From: Bradyrhizobium sp. 141
Lineage (GTDB): Bacteria; Pseudomonadota; Alphaproteobacteria; Rhizobiales; Xanthobacteraceae
Assembly (NCBI RefSeq): GCF_023074055.1
Contig: NZ_JADPKR010000048.1
Coordinates: 34,377 to 98,376 of the forward strand
Length of the DNA: 64,000 nt
Direction: 5' to 3'
Both the position numbers and the translations under genes were made by a program. Each line of letters opens with the position of its first letter. Position 1 is the stretch's first letter. The notes beneath the pieces were generated by a model. The model searched no databases, was not told the origin of the DNA, and saw only the letters and a program-made list of their open reading frames with translations. Positions 26,164 through 34,290 of the stretch are shown in pieces.

Positions 26164-27951
26164 TTAACCGTACTGCCCGCCAGTCGCCGTAGACCCGGCA
26201 GTGCTACCCGGCAGATAGGACGTGTTGCCCGTATAGGTCTCGATAATCCCGCCCATCGTCGCGGAATACCTTGAACCTGTGACGGTCCCCGTGAAGGTGC
26301 CGTTGACCTCGATCTGTCCTGCGTCGGACGCCTGGAACGTCGTCGTATAGGTGCGCGTACCGAAAGCCAGGGTACAGAAGAACGAGATGTACCCGCCGAA
26401 AGAGGCAATTGCGAACTGCGTGGCGTTCCCCGTCACTGTGATGGTCTGTCCGCTGCAATCGATGAACCCGCCCGCATTGGCAAAAAGCTGACAGCCGTTA
26501 GCGACGGCGCCGAGCGTAAGACCCGAGCCAATGACAACGCGGCCACCACGCACCGAGATGCCACGAGCGGCAGTCGCCCCGGTATTGGTGGTCGTGATGT
26601 TCTGGATCGTGAACTGCGTGCCCTTCGGACACTCGATCGTGCCGCCGGAGGAAGTTGCGGACGTAATGGTGGCGGTGCCGCCGCCGTCGAGGACCAGCTT
26701 TGCCGCGCTCGTCTGCCCCGTCGTGACAGGAATCGTCACCTGCTCCGAGAACGACCCGCTGCAACTGACGGTGATGCCAAAGCCGTTGAAGTCGAGCGTG
26801 CCGATAACCGACATGGCCTTTGCGATCGTCAGGAACGCAGAACCGGAAGTCAGGCCATTGTTGCTGTTCGAGCCGGTCGAGGAATTGACGTAGTAGGTCC
26901 GATCCGCAGCGAGCACTTCCCGCGCCTGCCCGGTCATCACCGTGCCAGAGCCGGCGGTTCCTATCGTCAGATACGGGCCGATGACATAAAGCTTGGACTG
27001 CCACGCCGCCGGCAGGCTGATCCATGTCGTGTTGACAAGGGTCGGGAACTGGCTCGCCGAGGCCGTGTAGTTCGCACCAAACACGATGTCAGTCGCAACG
27101 CTTTGCGTGCCGGCCGAGTCAATCCACGGGCTCGTGAAGGTGCATCCCTGAAACTTGCCGTTCAGATAGAAACCGTTATTCCCTGTCGCCCCGCTCTGAT
27201 TGTAGAATCCGCCGCAGCTAATGAAGACGCTATTGGTGTGCGCCCCCTCAAGGTTGAACAGTTTGGCGTTGTTGACCGTACCGTTGCCGGTCAGCATCTC
27301 ATACTGACACCCGAGGAACGAACTCGCCGCAACTGCCGTATTCGTCTTACAATACAGGCCGTTCAGGCATGCGTAGAAATTAATGTTCGATAGCAAGCCA
27401 AACTCGCACCAAGTGGACTGGTTAGTGGTGGAGATGAAAAGCTGGAGTCCATCGCCGGCGTTATACCCAACGAAATTGAGGTCGCGGGCAACGAAGCGCA
27501 CGCAATCAGAGAAACGGACGCCGCCAGATGCCGCACTGTTCGATGTCTGGATCATCGCCCCGCCGCCATTGATGATCACCGGCTTGGTATTGCCGGAGTT
27601 ATTGGCGCCGAAGAAGTTGGTGGCAACATCGAAGCACCAACCGGCATGGCTCGGCGCGATCTTGTTGCCGTTCAGTTCGATAGTGATCCCGCCGTTGCCG
27701 GAGAACTGCCCAACATCGACCGAAACGGCGGTCCCGAGCTTATAGCCCGCAGTCTTGTACGGGAAGACGAGCGTGCCGCCCTTGTTGGTGTAGATGTCGG
27801 CGAGAGCCGCGGCGACCGCTGCGTAATCATCGGTCGTACCGTCACCGACCGCTCCGTAGTCGAGGACGTTGAACCAACGCTTGATCGTGTTGTTGAGAAG
27901 CGTGCGGACGGATGAGCCGAGCTGTCCGTTACTGATTGAAGGCTGCGTCAT
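26164..27951 (-). CDS. tail spike with pectate-lyase-type beta-helix
   Basis: 595 residues. The start (TIKRWFNVLDYGAVGDGTTDDYAAVAAAL, about 22-50) is the well-known N-terminal block of pectate-lyase-superfamily phage spikes (NVLDYGAVGDGxTDD). The rest is a long run of short strands rich in G, N, S and T, as in a right-handed beta-helix. Such spikes bind and often cleave surface polysaccharide. There is no T7-type attachment domain, so it must be joined to the virion through another protein. Last gene of the late transcription unit. Confidence 0.85.
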   Translation of the reverse strand: MTQPSISNGQLGSSVRTLLNNTIKRWFNVLDYGAVGDGTTDDYAAVAAALADIYTNKGGTLVFPYKTAGYKLGTAVSVDVGQFSGNGGITIELNGNKIAPSHAGWCFDVATNFFGANNSGNTKPVIINGGGAMIQTSNSAASGGVRFSDCVRFVARDLNFVGYNAGDGLQLFISTTNQSTWCEFGLLSNINFYACLNGLYCKTNTAVAASSFLGCQYEMLTGNGTVNNAKLFNLEGAHTNSVFISCGGFYNQSGATGNNGFYLNGKFQGCTFTSPWIDSAGTQSVATDIVFGANYTASASQFPTLVNTTWISLPAAWQSKLYVIGPYLTIGTAGSGTVMTGQAREVLAADRTYYVNSSTGSNSNNGLTSGSAFLTIAKAMSVIGTLDFNGFGITVSCSGSFSEQVTIPVTTGQTSAAKLVLDGGGTATITSATSSGGTIECPKGTQFTIQNITTTNTGATAARGISVRGGRVVIGSGLTLGAVANGCQLFANAGGFIDCSGQTITVTGNATQFAIASFGGYISFFCTLAFGTRTYTTTFQASDAGQIEVNGTFTGTVTGSRYSATMGGIIETYTGNTSYLPGSTAGSTATGGQYG

Positions 27952-27957
27952 TGATGA

Positions 27958-29211
27958 TTACCCGTTCCAAGTTGCTGTGTTGACCCACGCGCCCGCGTCG
28001 TTCCACAACGAAGCCGCCAATATCCAATTACTGACAATCACTCCCATGCCATAAAGGAGCACAGGCTTGAGAAGCCCAGCGCGCCATGCTTGACCGGCGA
28101 TGGTGTAGTGGACGAAATCCGATGCGCGCGTGTAGCCGGCGGTGTCTGATGCTGTCTTGCTGCCGAGCGCCTGTCTGGTCTTGAAGATGGCACATCCCTT
28201 CGCGAGGCAGGATGCATTTACTGCATCGACATATTGCTGCTGGTTCGCCGTGTTCCCGGCCGAGCCGCTGTCAAAGGGTGGCTCTGTAAAGATGAAATCC
28301 CCGCCGGCCGCATGAACGGCATCAATCAGGGCCTCGCATTGCGTTTTGACGGTCGCAACGGCTATGTTATTCCGCCAACTGTTCACAAGCCCCAGATCAC
28401 CAATCACACAATCGACGGGGTAAAGAGAGAGTTGGTTGAGGCGGCCAGCGCTGGGAGAACCAGTGTTATCGATCATCTGGGATGCAGTGCCGCCGGATTG
28501 CGCCCACTGCCTGATGGTTACTTCCTTGCGCGTACTGTCGTAGCAATCGATGCCAAACAGCGCGTTCGAGCCGGACACCCAATTGATGGTGATCGTGTGG
28601 GCTCCGACAGAGCCAAGCGAAACCGTCGTTTTGCGAATGGTGTTGGTGGCATTCTGCGTGATGGTCGCCGTCGATACGCCATCGACCAAGACAGCGAGTT
28701 GCGCGCCGTTGAAAGCCGAGTTCTGAAGAGTGTAAATGTCCGCCGTATTGCAATTCTGCTGCGGCGTGAACGTCATGGTTGCCGTCGCGCTCGACATGGA
28801 CAGGCCGGCGCCGCCCTGCACCACGGACGAGCCCATAGCCGAGGTTCCTCCGACCGTAATGCGGCTGTCACGGATCACGTAGTCGTTCAGCGATGTTCCG
28901 GAAATGCCGTACCAATTGTTGGCGCCAGAGGCGATGCCGTCGCTGCGGAACACGGCGGCGAGTTGTTCGGCCAGCGATAGCGGATACTGCGTATTGTAGG
29001 GCGAGGCGCCTTCATCAACACCGCGATCGGTGCTGTTGCCCATGATGGCGATGTTCATATTGCGGGTGCCGGCCTGCATGGCTTGGAAGCCGGCGAGGAG
29101 CTTGGTCGTGGTCGCGGCGGTCAGGTTCTGGGTAAATGGAATCCCCCCCGCCACTCCCCCAAGGACACCGCCGAGGTGGCTGAAACCTGCGCCTTGCTTG
29201 CCGACGGCCAT
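27958..29211 (-). CDS. SGNH/GDSL-type esterase, probable tail-associated
   Basis: 417 residues. Esterase blocks are visible: block I around IAIMGNSTDRG (serine nucleophile in GNS), a GLVNSWRNN segment that may supply the oxyanion Asn, and block V DFVHYT with the D-x-x-H pair. Between them is a beta-sandwich insertion (about 130-220). Phage SGNH proteins remove acetyl groups from capsule or O-antigen. It lies 6 nt from the spike gene, so the two enzymes may act together on the host surface. Confidence 0.75.
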   Translation of the reverse strand: MAVGKQGAGFSHLGGVLGGVAGGIPFTQNLTAATTTKLLAGFQAMQAGTRNMNIAIMGNSTDRGVDEGASPYNTQYPLSLAEQLAAVFRSDGIASGANNWYGISGTSLNDYVIRDSRITVGGTSAMGSSVVQGGAGLSMSSATATMTFTPQQNCNTADIYTLQNSAFNGAQLAVLVDGVSTATITQNATNTIRKTTVSLGSVGAHTITINWVSGSNALFGIDCYDSTRKEVTIRQWAQSGGTASQMIDNTGSPSAGRLNQLSLYPVDCVIGDLGLVNSWRNNIAVATVKTQCEALIDAVHAAGGDFIFTEPPFDSGSAGNTANQQQYVDAVNASCLAKGCAIFKTRQALGSKTASDTAGYTRASDFVHYTIAGQAWRAGLLKPVLLYGMGVIVSNWILAASLWNDAGAWVNTATWNG

Positions 29212-29213
29212 GG

Positions 29214-29561
29214 CTACGGCCTCAGAATGAAAGCGGCCTTCTGGCCCGGAATCACGTTGAAATATTCAGGCACGCCGGCTGACAGGGGCATGTTGTTCGT
29301 GGTCGCCGTCGGGTTCGATCCAAACGCCACCGCCGACTGCGTGTCGCACCATGCGCGGATCATCTTGGTGTCGCCGCTAAAGGCTGCGGACTGCGCCGAT
29401 GTGCCAGACGTCGTCACCGGGCTCTGGTCGACGAGAGGCGGCACCTGCGCGACCTGCACGCCGCTCGGCGCGTTCAGCGAGAACTCGGTGACATTGCAGG
29501 AGGACGCGAGAGCCTGCGCGGGCAGCAGCAGGATGGCAACAGCAAGCAGGAAGCGCTTCAT
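29214..29561 (-). CDS. exported protein of the late region
   Basis: 115 residues with a standard Sec signal peptide (hydrophobic 4-16, cut after ALAS). The mature part has two cysteines and strand-forming repeats; PVTTSGTSAQSAAFSGDTKMIR and the ending PGQKAAFILRP resemble small beta-sandwich proteins carried next to phage tail genes. Start at 29561. Function unknown. Two nt separate it from the SGNH gene. Confidence 0.65.
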   Translation of the reverse strand: MKRFLLAVAILLLPAQALASSCNVTEFSLNAPSGVQVAQVPPLVDQSPVTTSGTSAQSAAFSGDTKMIRAWCDTQSAVAFGSNPTATTNNMPLSAGVPEYFNVIPGQKAAFILRP

Positions 29562-29610
29562 GGCAAGATCCCCGTGGGTTTGGAGTATCCTGCCGCCGGA
29601 CGACACTGCC

Positions 29611-29619
29611 GCAACGCAC
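29611..29619 (-). promoter_or_regulatory. GTGCGTTGC motif, copy 1
   Basis: Minus-strand TAGTGCGTTGCGG. It ends 49 nt upstream of the exported-protein start at 29561 and begins 4 nt after the stop of a small membrane gene. One of seven identical 9-mers in the late region, all reading with transcription. Confidence 0.6.
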
Positions 29620-29623
29620 TAGG

Positions 29624-29713
29624 TCATCTGGCGATTAGCACCCATCCGAGGGTGGCCACCAGCAGGAGGGCTAGGACCATCCAAGCAATGAACCAGCGGC
29701 CAACCCGCTGCAT
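29624..29713 (-). CDS. 29-residue membrane peptide
   Basis: GGAG is 9 nt ahead of the ATG. The product (MQRVGRWFIAWMVLALLLVA...) is one hydrophobic helix with a basic start. It sits among lysis genes and could be a holin-like or regulatory peptide. Confidence 0.45.
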   Translation of the reverse strand: MQRVGRWFIAWMVLALLLVATLGWVLIAR

Positions 29714-29728
29714 CTGCTTCACTCCGGT

Positions 29729-30046
29729 CTAGTCCCGCTTGTACATGCCATCAACGTTCGCCCGACGCGGCCCCTGGATGAACCCCTCGCCGTGCCGGAG
29801 CTCGTCGTACCACTTCATCAGGAGCTCAATCTTGGTTTCCTGCACAGCGATCTTCTGCAGCGTCTCGCTGAACGCCTTGAACTCGGTTTGCATTTTGCCG
29901 AATTCCTTGGAGAGGGCTCGTAGGGTCATCTGATCACCGGCCTCTTTGCCGCCTCTGTTGTAGAGGAAGGCAGCGGCAACCATAATCGCCCCTCCCATCG
30001 TGAGGATGTCACCAAGTTTGACCGTCCACTCGAAAGTCAGTCCCAT
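29729..30046 (-). CDS. membrane-anchored coiled-coil protein of the lysis region
   Basis: 105 residues: one N-terminal membrane helix (about 10-28), then a heptad-rich region (LSKEFGKMQTEFKAFSETLQKI) and a basic end. This shape suits a spanin-like or holin-accessory protein. No family recognised. The 113 nt before it hold two hairpins (stems around GCCTGG and GGCATG) and no gene. Confidence 0.6.
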   Translation of the reverse strand: MGLTFEWTVKLGDILTMGGAIMVAAAFLYNRGGKEAGDQMTLRALSKEFGKMQTEFKAFSETLQKIAVQETKIELLMKWYDELRHGEGFIQGPRRANVDGMYKRD

Positions 30047-30159
30047 TCCATTAAGCCCCTAGCTACCATTCTTCGCTAGGACGGAGCCCAGCCTGTGCCT
30101 GGTTTGCGCCAGGCGCGGGTTAGGGACGTCGGCATGTTCGCGCATGCCGGCGATCCCGC

Positions 30160-30735
30160 TTATCGTCTAACGACGGTCGGCGGCTTCGCCGGCGCCGCTG
30201 CTGCGATCGCCGCGAGTTTATCGTCCTTGTTCGCGGATCCAGCCGACGAGCCGAGCCAGTAATTCAGAACGCTCGTGAACGCCGCACTCCACACGCCCAG
30301 CAGATACATCAGGATGTCGCGGTCAGCTCCGCTGGGACGCACGATCACGATGTAGGAGAAGATGCAGAAGCCCGAAACGGCGATGACAGAGACGATCGAC
30401 GCCGCCCAGCGGATCGAGGAGCCCTGCTTGTCGTACTCCAGGCTCGTGCGGCGTGCGTCCTGAACGTCGGCCACAGACGCCTTGAACGTCTCGACCTCGG
30501 CTTGCATTTTGGCCTCAGCCTCGCTCAGCTTCGCCTGGATCACGGCCGGGTCGCCGGATTGGATGGCGCTCGCGACCGCGGTCGGCGTCGGCGGAACGCC
30601 CAAGGCCTCGGCCAGGACCTTGCCAGCCACCTGACCAAGAATAGCACCGCCAGGCACCGGAATGAGACCGCCAAGAATGCCGCCAATGGTCGGGGCAGCC
30701 TGGCCGACGAGCTGTCCAACGGTTGACCAGTCCAT
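30160..30735 (-). CDS. holin-like protein (3TM type)
   Basis: 191 residues. A glycine-rich hydrophobic N-terminus (VGQAAPTIGGILGGLIPVPGG) is followed by a helical AEAKMQAEVETFK segment and two membrane helices (about 112-160) around the WAASIVSVIAVSGFCIF and YLLGVWSAAFTSVLNYWLGSS stretches. This is the layout of the GTA/phage 3TM holin family. Such proteins form the membrane lesion that lets endolysin through. Confidence 0.8.
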   Translation of the reverse strand: MDWSTVGQLVGQAAPTIGGILGGLIPVPGGAILGQVAGKVLAEALGVPPTPTAVASAIQSGDPAVIQAKLSEAEAKMQAEVETFKASVADVQDARRTSLEYDKQGSSIRWAASIVSVIAVSGFCIFSYIVIVRPSGADRDILMYLLGVWSAAFTSVLNYWLGSSAGSANKDDKLAAIAAAAPAKPPTVVRR

Positions 30736-30908
30736 CAGATTTTGCTCCGGATCTTGGCCTCGAGCTCCTCGGCCCGCGCGCGCAGCCGACGGGCTTCAGT
30801 CAGCGCGCCGTTGAAATGTTCCTTGATCCACTGCCAGCTGTAGATCGAGGCGGCATAGCCGGCGGCGAAGGTGACGATCAGGATGAGAATGAGGTGCCAG
30901 ACTTGCAT
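30735..30908 (-). CDS. 57-residue membrane/coiled-coil protein
   Basis: One N-terminal membrane helix (2-20) and a C-terminal basic-acidic coiled coil (LTEARRLRARAEELEAKIRSK). It overlaps the holin start by one base (TGATG) and lies directly after the endolysin. The size and topology fit a small spanin-type or Rz-like subunit, without further proof. Confidence 0.65.
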   Translation of the reverse strand: MQVWHLILILIVTFAAGYAASIYSWQWIKEHFNGALTEARRLRARAEELEAKIRSKI

Positions 30909-30910
30909 GG

Positions 30911-31678
30911 TCACATGACCTTTCGGGTGAGGAATTCGACGACTTCGTCCCAGAAGCCGTGATCCGGCTCGGGCTTGGGCTCAGCGGCCGGGGGCGCGCC
31001 GTGAGGCGCTTCCGGCAGGCCGAACTTGATGGTGGGGTCGAGCGCCATCATGCGCGCGAGCAACGGCGCACAGCCGAGCTGCACGTCGACCTCGTCGGGA
31101 TCGTAGACGTGATCGCGGACATATTTTCCCGAGACGTATTGATCTGACCCGGACCAGACATAGGCCGATGGCTGTGGCGGCTTCATCGCGGCATAGCCCA
31201 GGCCGTTGTACATCTCGAACAGCGTCATGGTGCCGCCCGGCGACCAGTCCGACCATTTGGCGGCATGCGGCGCGCAGTCGATCAGCGCGTCGAGGCAGCC
31301 GCGTGTCCAAGCGTCGTTGCCCGGCTTGACGTCGCCAGGCCGCGGAGTGAAGTCGCCGGGATGTGACAGGAACGGTCCACGGCCGGCTGGAACGATGGTC
31401 GACACTTGGTCGAGGCGCTGGCCCTGCGCGAGCTGCTTGTTCCACGTCGGCGGGCCGCCGTACTCGCGCACCGAGACGACCGCGATGAACCACCATGGCA
31501 CGGGCTTATAGCCCTCTTGGCGCAGCCGCTCCTGCACGCCGATAAATCGAGCCCTGGCGCCTAGATCGAGCAGCCTGCGGGCCGTGACGTCGAACGCCGG
31601 CACACGCTTGGGATCCACGTGCATCGCGGCCCAGCGGCTTCCGTTCTTCAGTTTCAGGGCATCGAGATTGACTGCCAC
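30911..31678 (-). CDS. endolysin (lysozyme-like)
   Basis: 255 residues. The core VPWWFIAVVSVREYGG with the later LAQGQRLDQVSTIVPAGRGPF is a known phage endolysin pattern; the glutamate in VRE (E72) is the expected catalytic acid. The C-terminal PPAAEPKPEPDHGFWDEVV tail is a linker-like end. The start is a GTG at 31678 with GGAGG 6 nt upstream; an in-frame GTG at 31738 lies inside a GTGCGTTGC motif and is probably leader. Followed by spanin/holin-like genes, giving a complete lysis cassette. Confidence 0.8.
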   Translation of the reverse strand: MAVNLDALKLKNGSRWAAMHVDPKRVPAFDVTARRLLDLGARARFIGVQERLRQEGYKPVPWWFIAVVSVREYGGPPTWNKQLAQGQRLDQVSTIVPAGRGPFLSHPGDFTPRPGDVKPGNDAWTRGCLDALIDCAPHAAKWSDWSPGGTMTLFEMYNGLGYAAMKPPQPSAYVWSGSDQYVSGKYVRDHVYDPDEVDVQLGCAPLLARMMALDPTIKFGLPEAPHGAPPAAEPKPEPDHGFWDEVVEFLTRKVM

Positions 31679-31729
31679 GACCGGCCTCCGTTCGAATGCG
31701 GAGACATTCGCCTCAGGTGTGGCATAGCC

Positions 31730-31738
31730 GCAACGCAC
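31730..31738 (-). promoter_or_regulatory. GTGCGTTGC motif, copy 2
   Basis: Minus-strand GGGTGCGTTGCGG, ending 51 nt upstream of the endolysin start. It lies in the divergent gap between the endolysin and the membrane-protein cassette. Confidence 0.6.
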
Positions 31739-31799
31739 CCGGTCTTTACTCGGATCGGTTGCAGGGGTAACAAATCGCAGATTTTAATCCGAGCGCGAT

Positions 31800-31955
31800 A
31801 TGTGGAACGAAATACTTGCGCCTGTCGTCATTCTGGCTCTGATTGTCGCCCTAAGCGTCAAGCTTCGGCTATGGTATGCGAACCGCCTCGCAAACATGAC
31901 GCCCGCCGAACGACGCGCCGAAGAGAAATCCCAAGACTCGGAGCAGTGGTGGTAA
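31800..31955 (+). CDS. 51-residue membrane protein
   Basis: One membrane helix (6-24) followed by a charged tail with TPAERRAEEKSQDSEQWW. It runs opposite to the surrounding late genes and immediately precedes the large membrane protein, so the two probably form one inserted unit. Function unknown. Confidence 0.55.
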   Translation: MWNEILAPVVILALIVALSVKLRLWYANRLANMTPAERRAEEKSQDSEQWW

Positions 31956-31992
31956 AAGCTGGAACGAAGTTCCAGGGTGGCTGGGGCAGGAA

Positions 31993-34290
31993 ATGACATT
32001 AAGCATTTTGATAGCTCCCCTTTTCTTCGGGGTGCCATTGGGTTGCGGAATTTTGCTCTTGTGGCGGTGGCGCCCAGAGCCGTCCGGCGTTGCATTGGTA
32101 ACCGCGCTCCTCCTCGGCGTTGTTGTTATAACGAGAACATTCGAGGTCGCTGAGCGGTTGTATGTGCTCGATCAGATCTACAGGGCGCTCGTTCGCGCGA
32201 CTGTATTGCTTGGGGTCCTGGGCAGCCTTGTCGGCCTGATAGCCCTGCGGGTATGTCCCCCGCCGCGGATCGCCATTCTATTGGCGGCTCTCGTTGCCGC
32301 ACCTTCCTATGTCTATGTCTTCTTCTGGCTTTCAGCTTTTCCGTTCACCGACCTGTTCGCTGAGATTCATTCAATGAAGCTCGCCGAAGAACTCGCGCGG
32401 TGGCATGTTTTCAATAACATTGATGCGGCGTCCTACATCCAGATGAAGCCGGTCCTTAGCGCCATCCTGATCAGCGCATTCGGATACGATATATTACAAG
32501 GTGCGTGGACGATTGCGCTGTGGGCTGCAGCATTTAAACTTCTGGTGGCCTGGCAGGCTTCGCGACTCGTCTCCATCCATGAAAACAGCATGCTTGCGTT
32601 CGCTCTTTTGAGTAGCGTTTTGCTAAGTTTCGAGATCGGGAACAGTACGTTTTGTGCTTTCGGCGCCATCACACTGATGATTTCGCTTGGCGACTTCAGC
32701 GCTAAGATCGAAAACTCTTGGGCTTCTGCCGCAGCGGTTCTTGTTTTAAGCGCTTGTTCTCTCCTATTTTGGCGGGCTCTGAATCAAGATGCGTTAGCAG
32801 CCTTACTCGACCTGGTCGGAGTTGGGCTGGGCGCGACTATCATTGCGGCGGTGGCCAGAACAAACGCTGAAAAGTCGCTGTTGCTTTTCGCCCTCTTCAT
32901 TTTTGTGCTGATCGGCTGCTTGGTCCCGCTGCACCGCGGCAGCGTTCTCTACATTCCCATCGCGACCGGGGCTGCTGCAATCTGGCGGCTTCGTAACGTG
33001 CCGAGCTTTCTCACGGCCATGGCATGGCTAGGACGTGCTGGGACAATTGCGGCGGCGGCAATTCCTTTGCTAGCTATAGGTCTGTCGGTCCTTAGTACCA
33101 GAACTTCGCTCTCTCTTGATGATGCGTTCTTCGCAATTGTAAAACTTCTCGGTGGCAACATAAGCCCTGAGTTGTTGCTTGGTCTCGGAGTTAAGAACGC
33201 GGTGATTGAGTGGGGCGCCGCCACTGGGATCATATTCGCCGCACTCGTTGCCTGCGTTTTCCTATTTTCTGTTTTGTCGCAGGACGGGCGGACACTCTGG
33301 AAAGAGCCACTGTTCACTCTGTATTGGGCGCCAGCCGCCATCCTGACATGCTTTATCGTGACGGGGTTCCCCTTCGCTTATCGCGCAATGCCGTTCGTTT
33401 GTGTGTTCTTCGCTCTCGCATTGAGCGTGGCGTTGCCGCGGCTCTGGCTGCAGCTTCGGCACCCGAACTACATCGCAGCAGCGGTTCCGATCGTACTAGG
33501 TCTCGCCTATGCAGCTATTATGATGCTGCCACAGTTCGGTGCCTACACCCGGTTCTATCCACCACTTGCATGCGCCCTCGCCATCGCGGGAATTGCCACT
33601 TTCGTAGGATCTCGCAGATCAATGTGGACGGCAGGTAGCGTCGCTGTATTGCTGGCGTTCACGCTCGTAGCTGACCGGCTGAGCATCAAGCTGCTTTTAT
33701 CAACTCATTCCTACGGCAAACCGAGTAGCGAAATCTCGGCCATATCGCACTACAGCAAGGATGAAATCTATATCGCAAATCAAATGAGGATGTTGCCGCC
33801 GAGCGTAATGGTCGTATCAGACCCCTTCACAACAAGCATCATTCGCGCGCGAACTGGTCTCAACGCCCCGTATCCATATTCGAACCTAGACACCTTGAAC
33901 ACAGCGGCAGAGCAAAACCTCCGATCGGCCTTGAAAGCAGCATCAGCTGGCGACCAAGACGGATTCTGCTATTCCCTTGCAAAAATGACGCTTACTGCTG
34001 GCGAATTCGACTATTTGTCAAAGCGCCTTCATCAGAACACAGGTGAGGTCACCGCAGTGGTCGTCTATTCAGCGCGCACTAAAGCCTGGCAAGAAGCCGC
34101 GCCAGGACAGCGTGGAAGTTACTTCCCACAAGAGAATGCGCTGGATGTTCCTTCAAAGCGTCGAATCGACAGCATGGATAATGTCTTTTGGAGCAATGAA
34201 ACGGCAATCGTACCATTAACATGCGGCATCAATGGGAATAGAGATGGACTGTATCTCTCGCGAAGCTCAGTACAGCCGCTCACGGATTGA
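31993..34290 (+). CDS. large polytopic membrane protein, possibly a GT-C-type glycosyltransferase
   Basis: 765 residues with at least a dozen hydrophobic helices up to about 560 and a soluble C-terminal domain of about 200 residues. The acidic loop FTDLFAEIHSMKLAEELARWH after the fourth helix resembles the first periplasmic loop of GT-C enzymes, which carries acidic catalytic residues. Base use is more A/T-rich than the neighbours (many AAA, TTT and ATT codons), and it lies reversed within the late genes. This is the pattern of a lysogenic-conversion gene, for example one altering surface polysaccharide. The family assignment is tentative. Its end overlaps the convergent tail-spike gene by 11 nt. 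Confidence 0.6.
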   Translation: MTLSILIAPLFFGVPLGCGILLLWRWRPEPSGVALVTALLLGVVVITRTFEVAERLYVLDQIYRALVRATVLLGVLGSLVGLIALRVCPPPRIAILLAALVAAPSYVYVFFWLSAFPFTDLFAEIHSMKLAEELARWHVFNNIDAASYIQMKPVLSAILISAFGYDILQGAWTIALWAAAFKLLVAWQASRLVSIHENSMLAFALLSSVLLSFEIGNSTFCAFGAITLMISLGDFSAKIENSWASAAAVLVLSACSLLFWRALNQDALAALLDLVGVGLGATIIAAVARTNAEKSLLLFALFIFVLIGCLVPLHRGSVLYIPIATGAAAIWRLRNVPSFLTAMAWLGRAGTIAAAAIPLLAIGLSVLSTRTSLSLDDAFFAIVKLLGGNISPELLLGLGVKNAVIEWGAATGIIFAALVACVFLFSVLSQDGRTLWKEPLFTLYWAPAAILTCFIVTGFPFAYRAMPFVCVFFALALSVALPRLWLQLRHPNYIAAAVPIVLGLAYAAIMMLPQFGAYTRFYPPLACALAIAGIATFVGSRRSMWTAGSVAVLLAFTLVADRLSIKLLLSTHSYGKPSSEISAISHYSKDEIYIANQMRMLPPSVMVVSDPFTTSIIRARTGLNAPYPYSNLDTLNTAAEQNLRSALKAASAGDQDGFCYSLAKMTLTAGEFDYLSKRLHQNTGEVTAVVVYSARTKAWQEAAPGQRGSYFPQENALDVPSKRRIDSMDNVFWSNETAIVPLTCGINGNRDGLYLSRSSVQPLTD

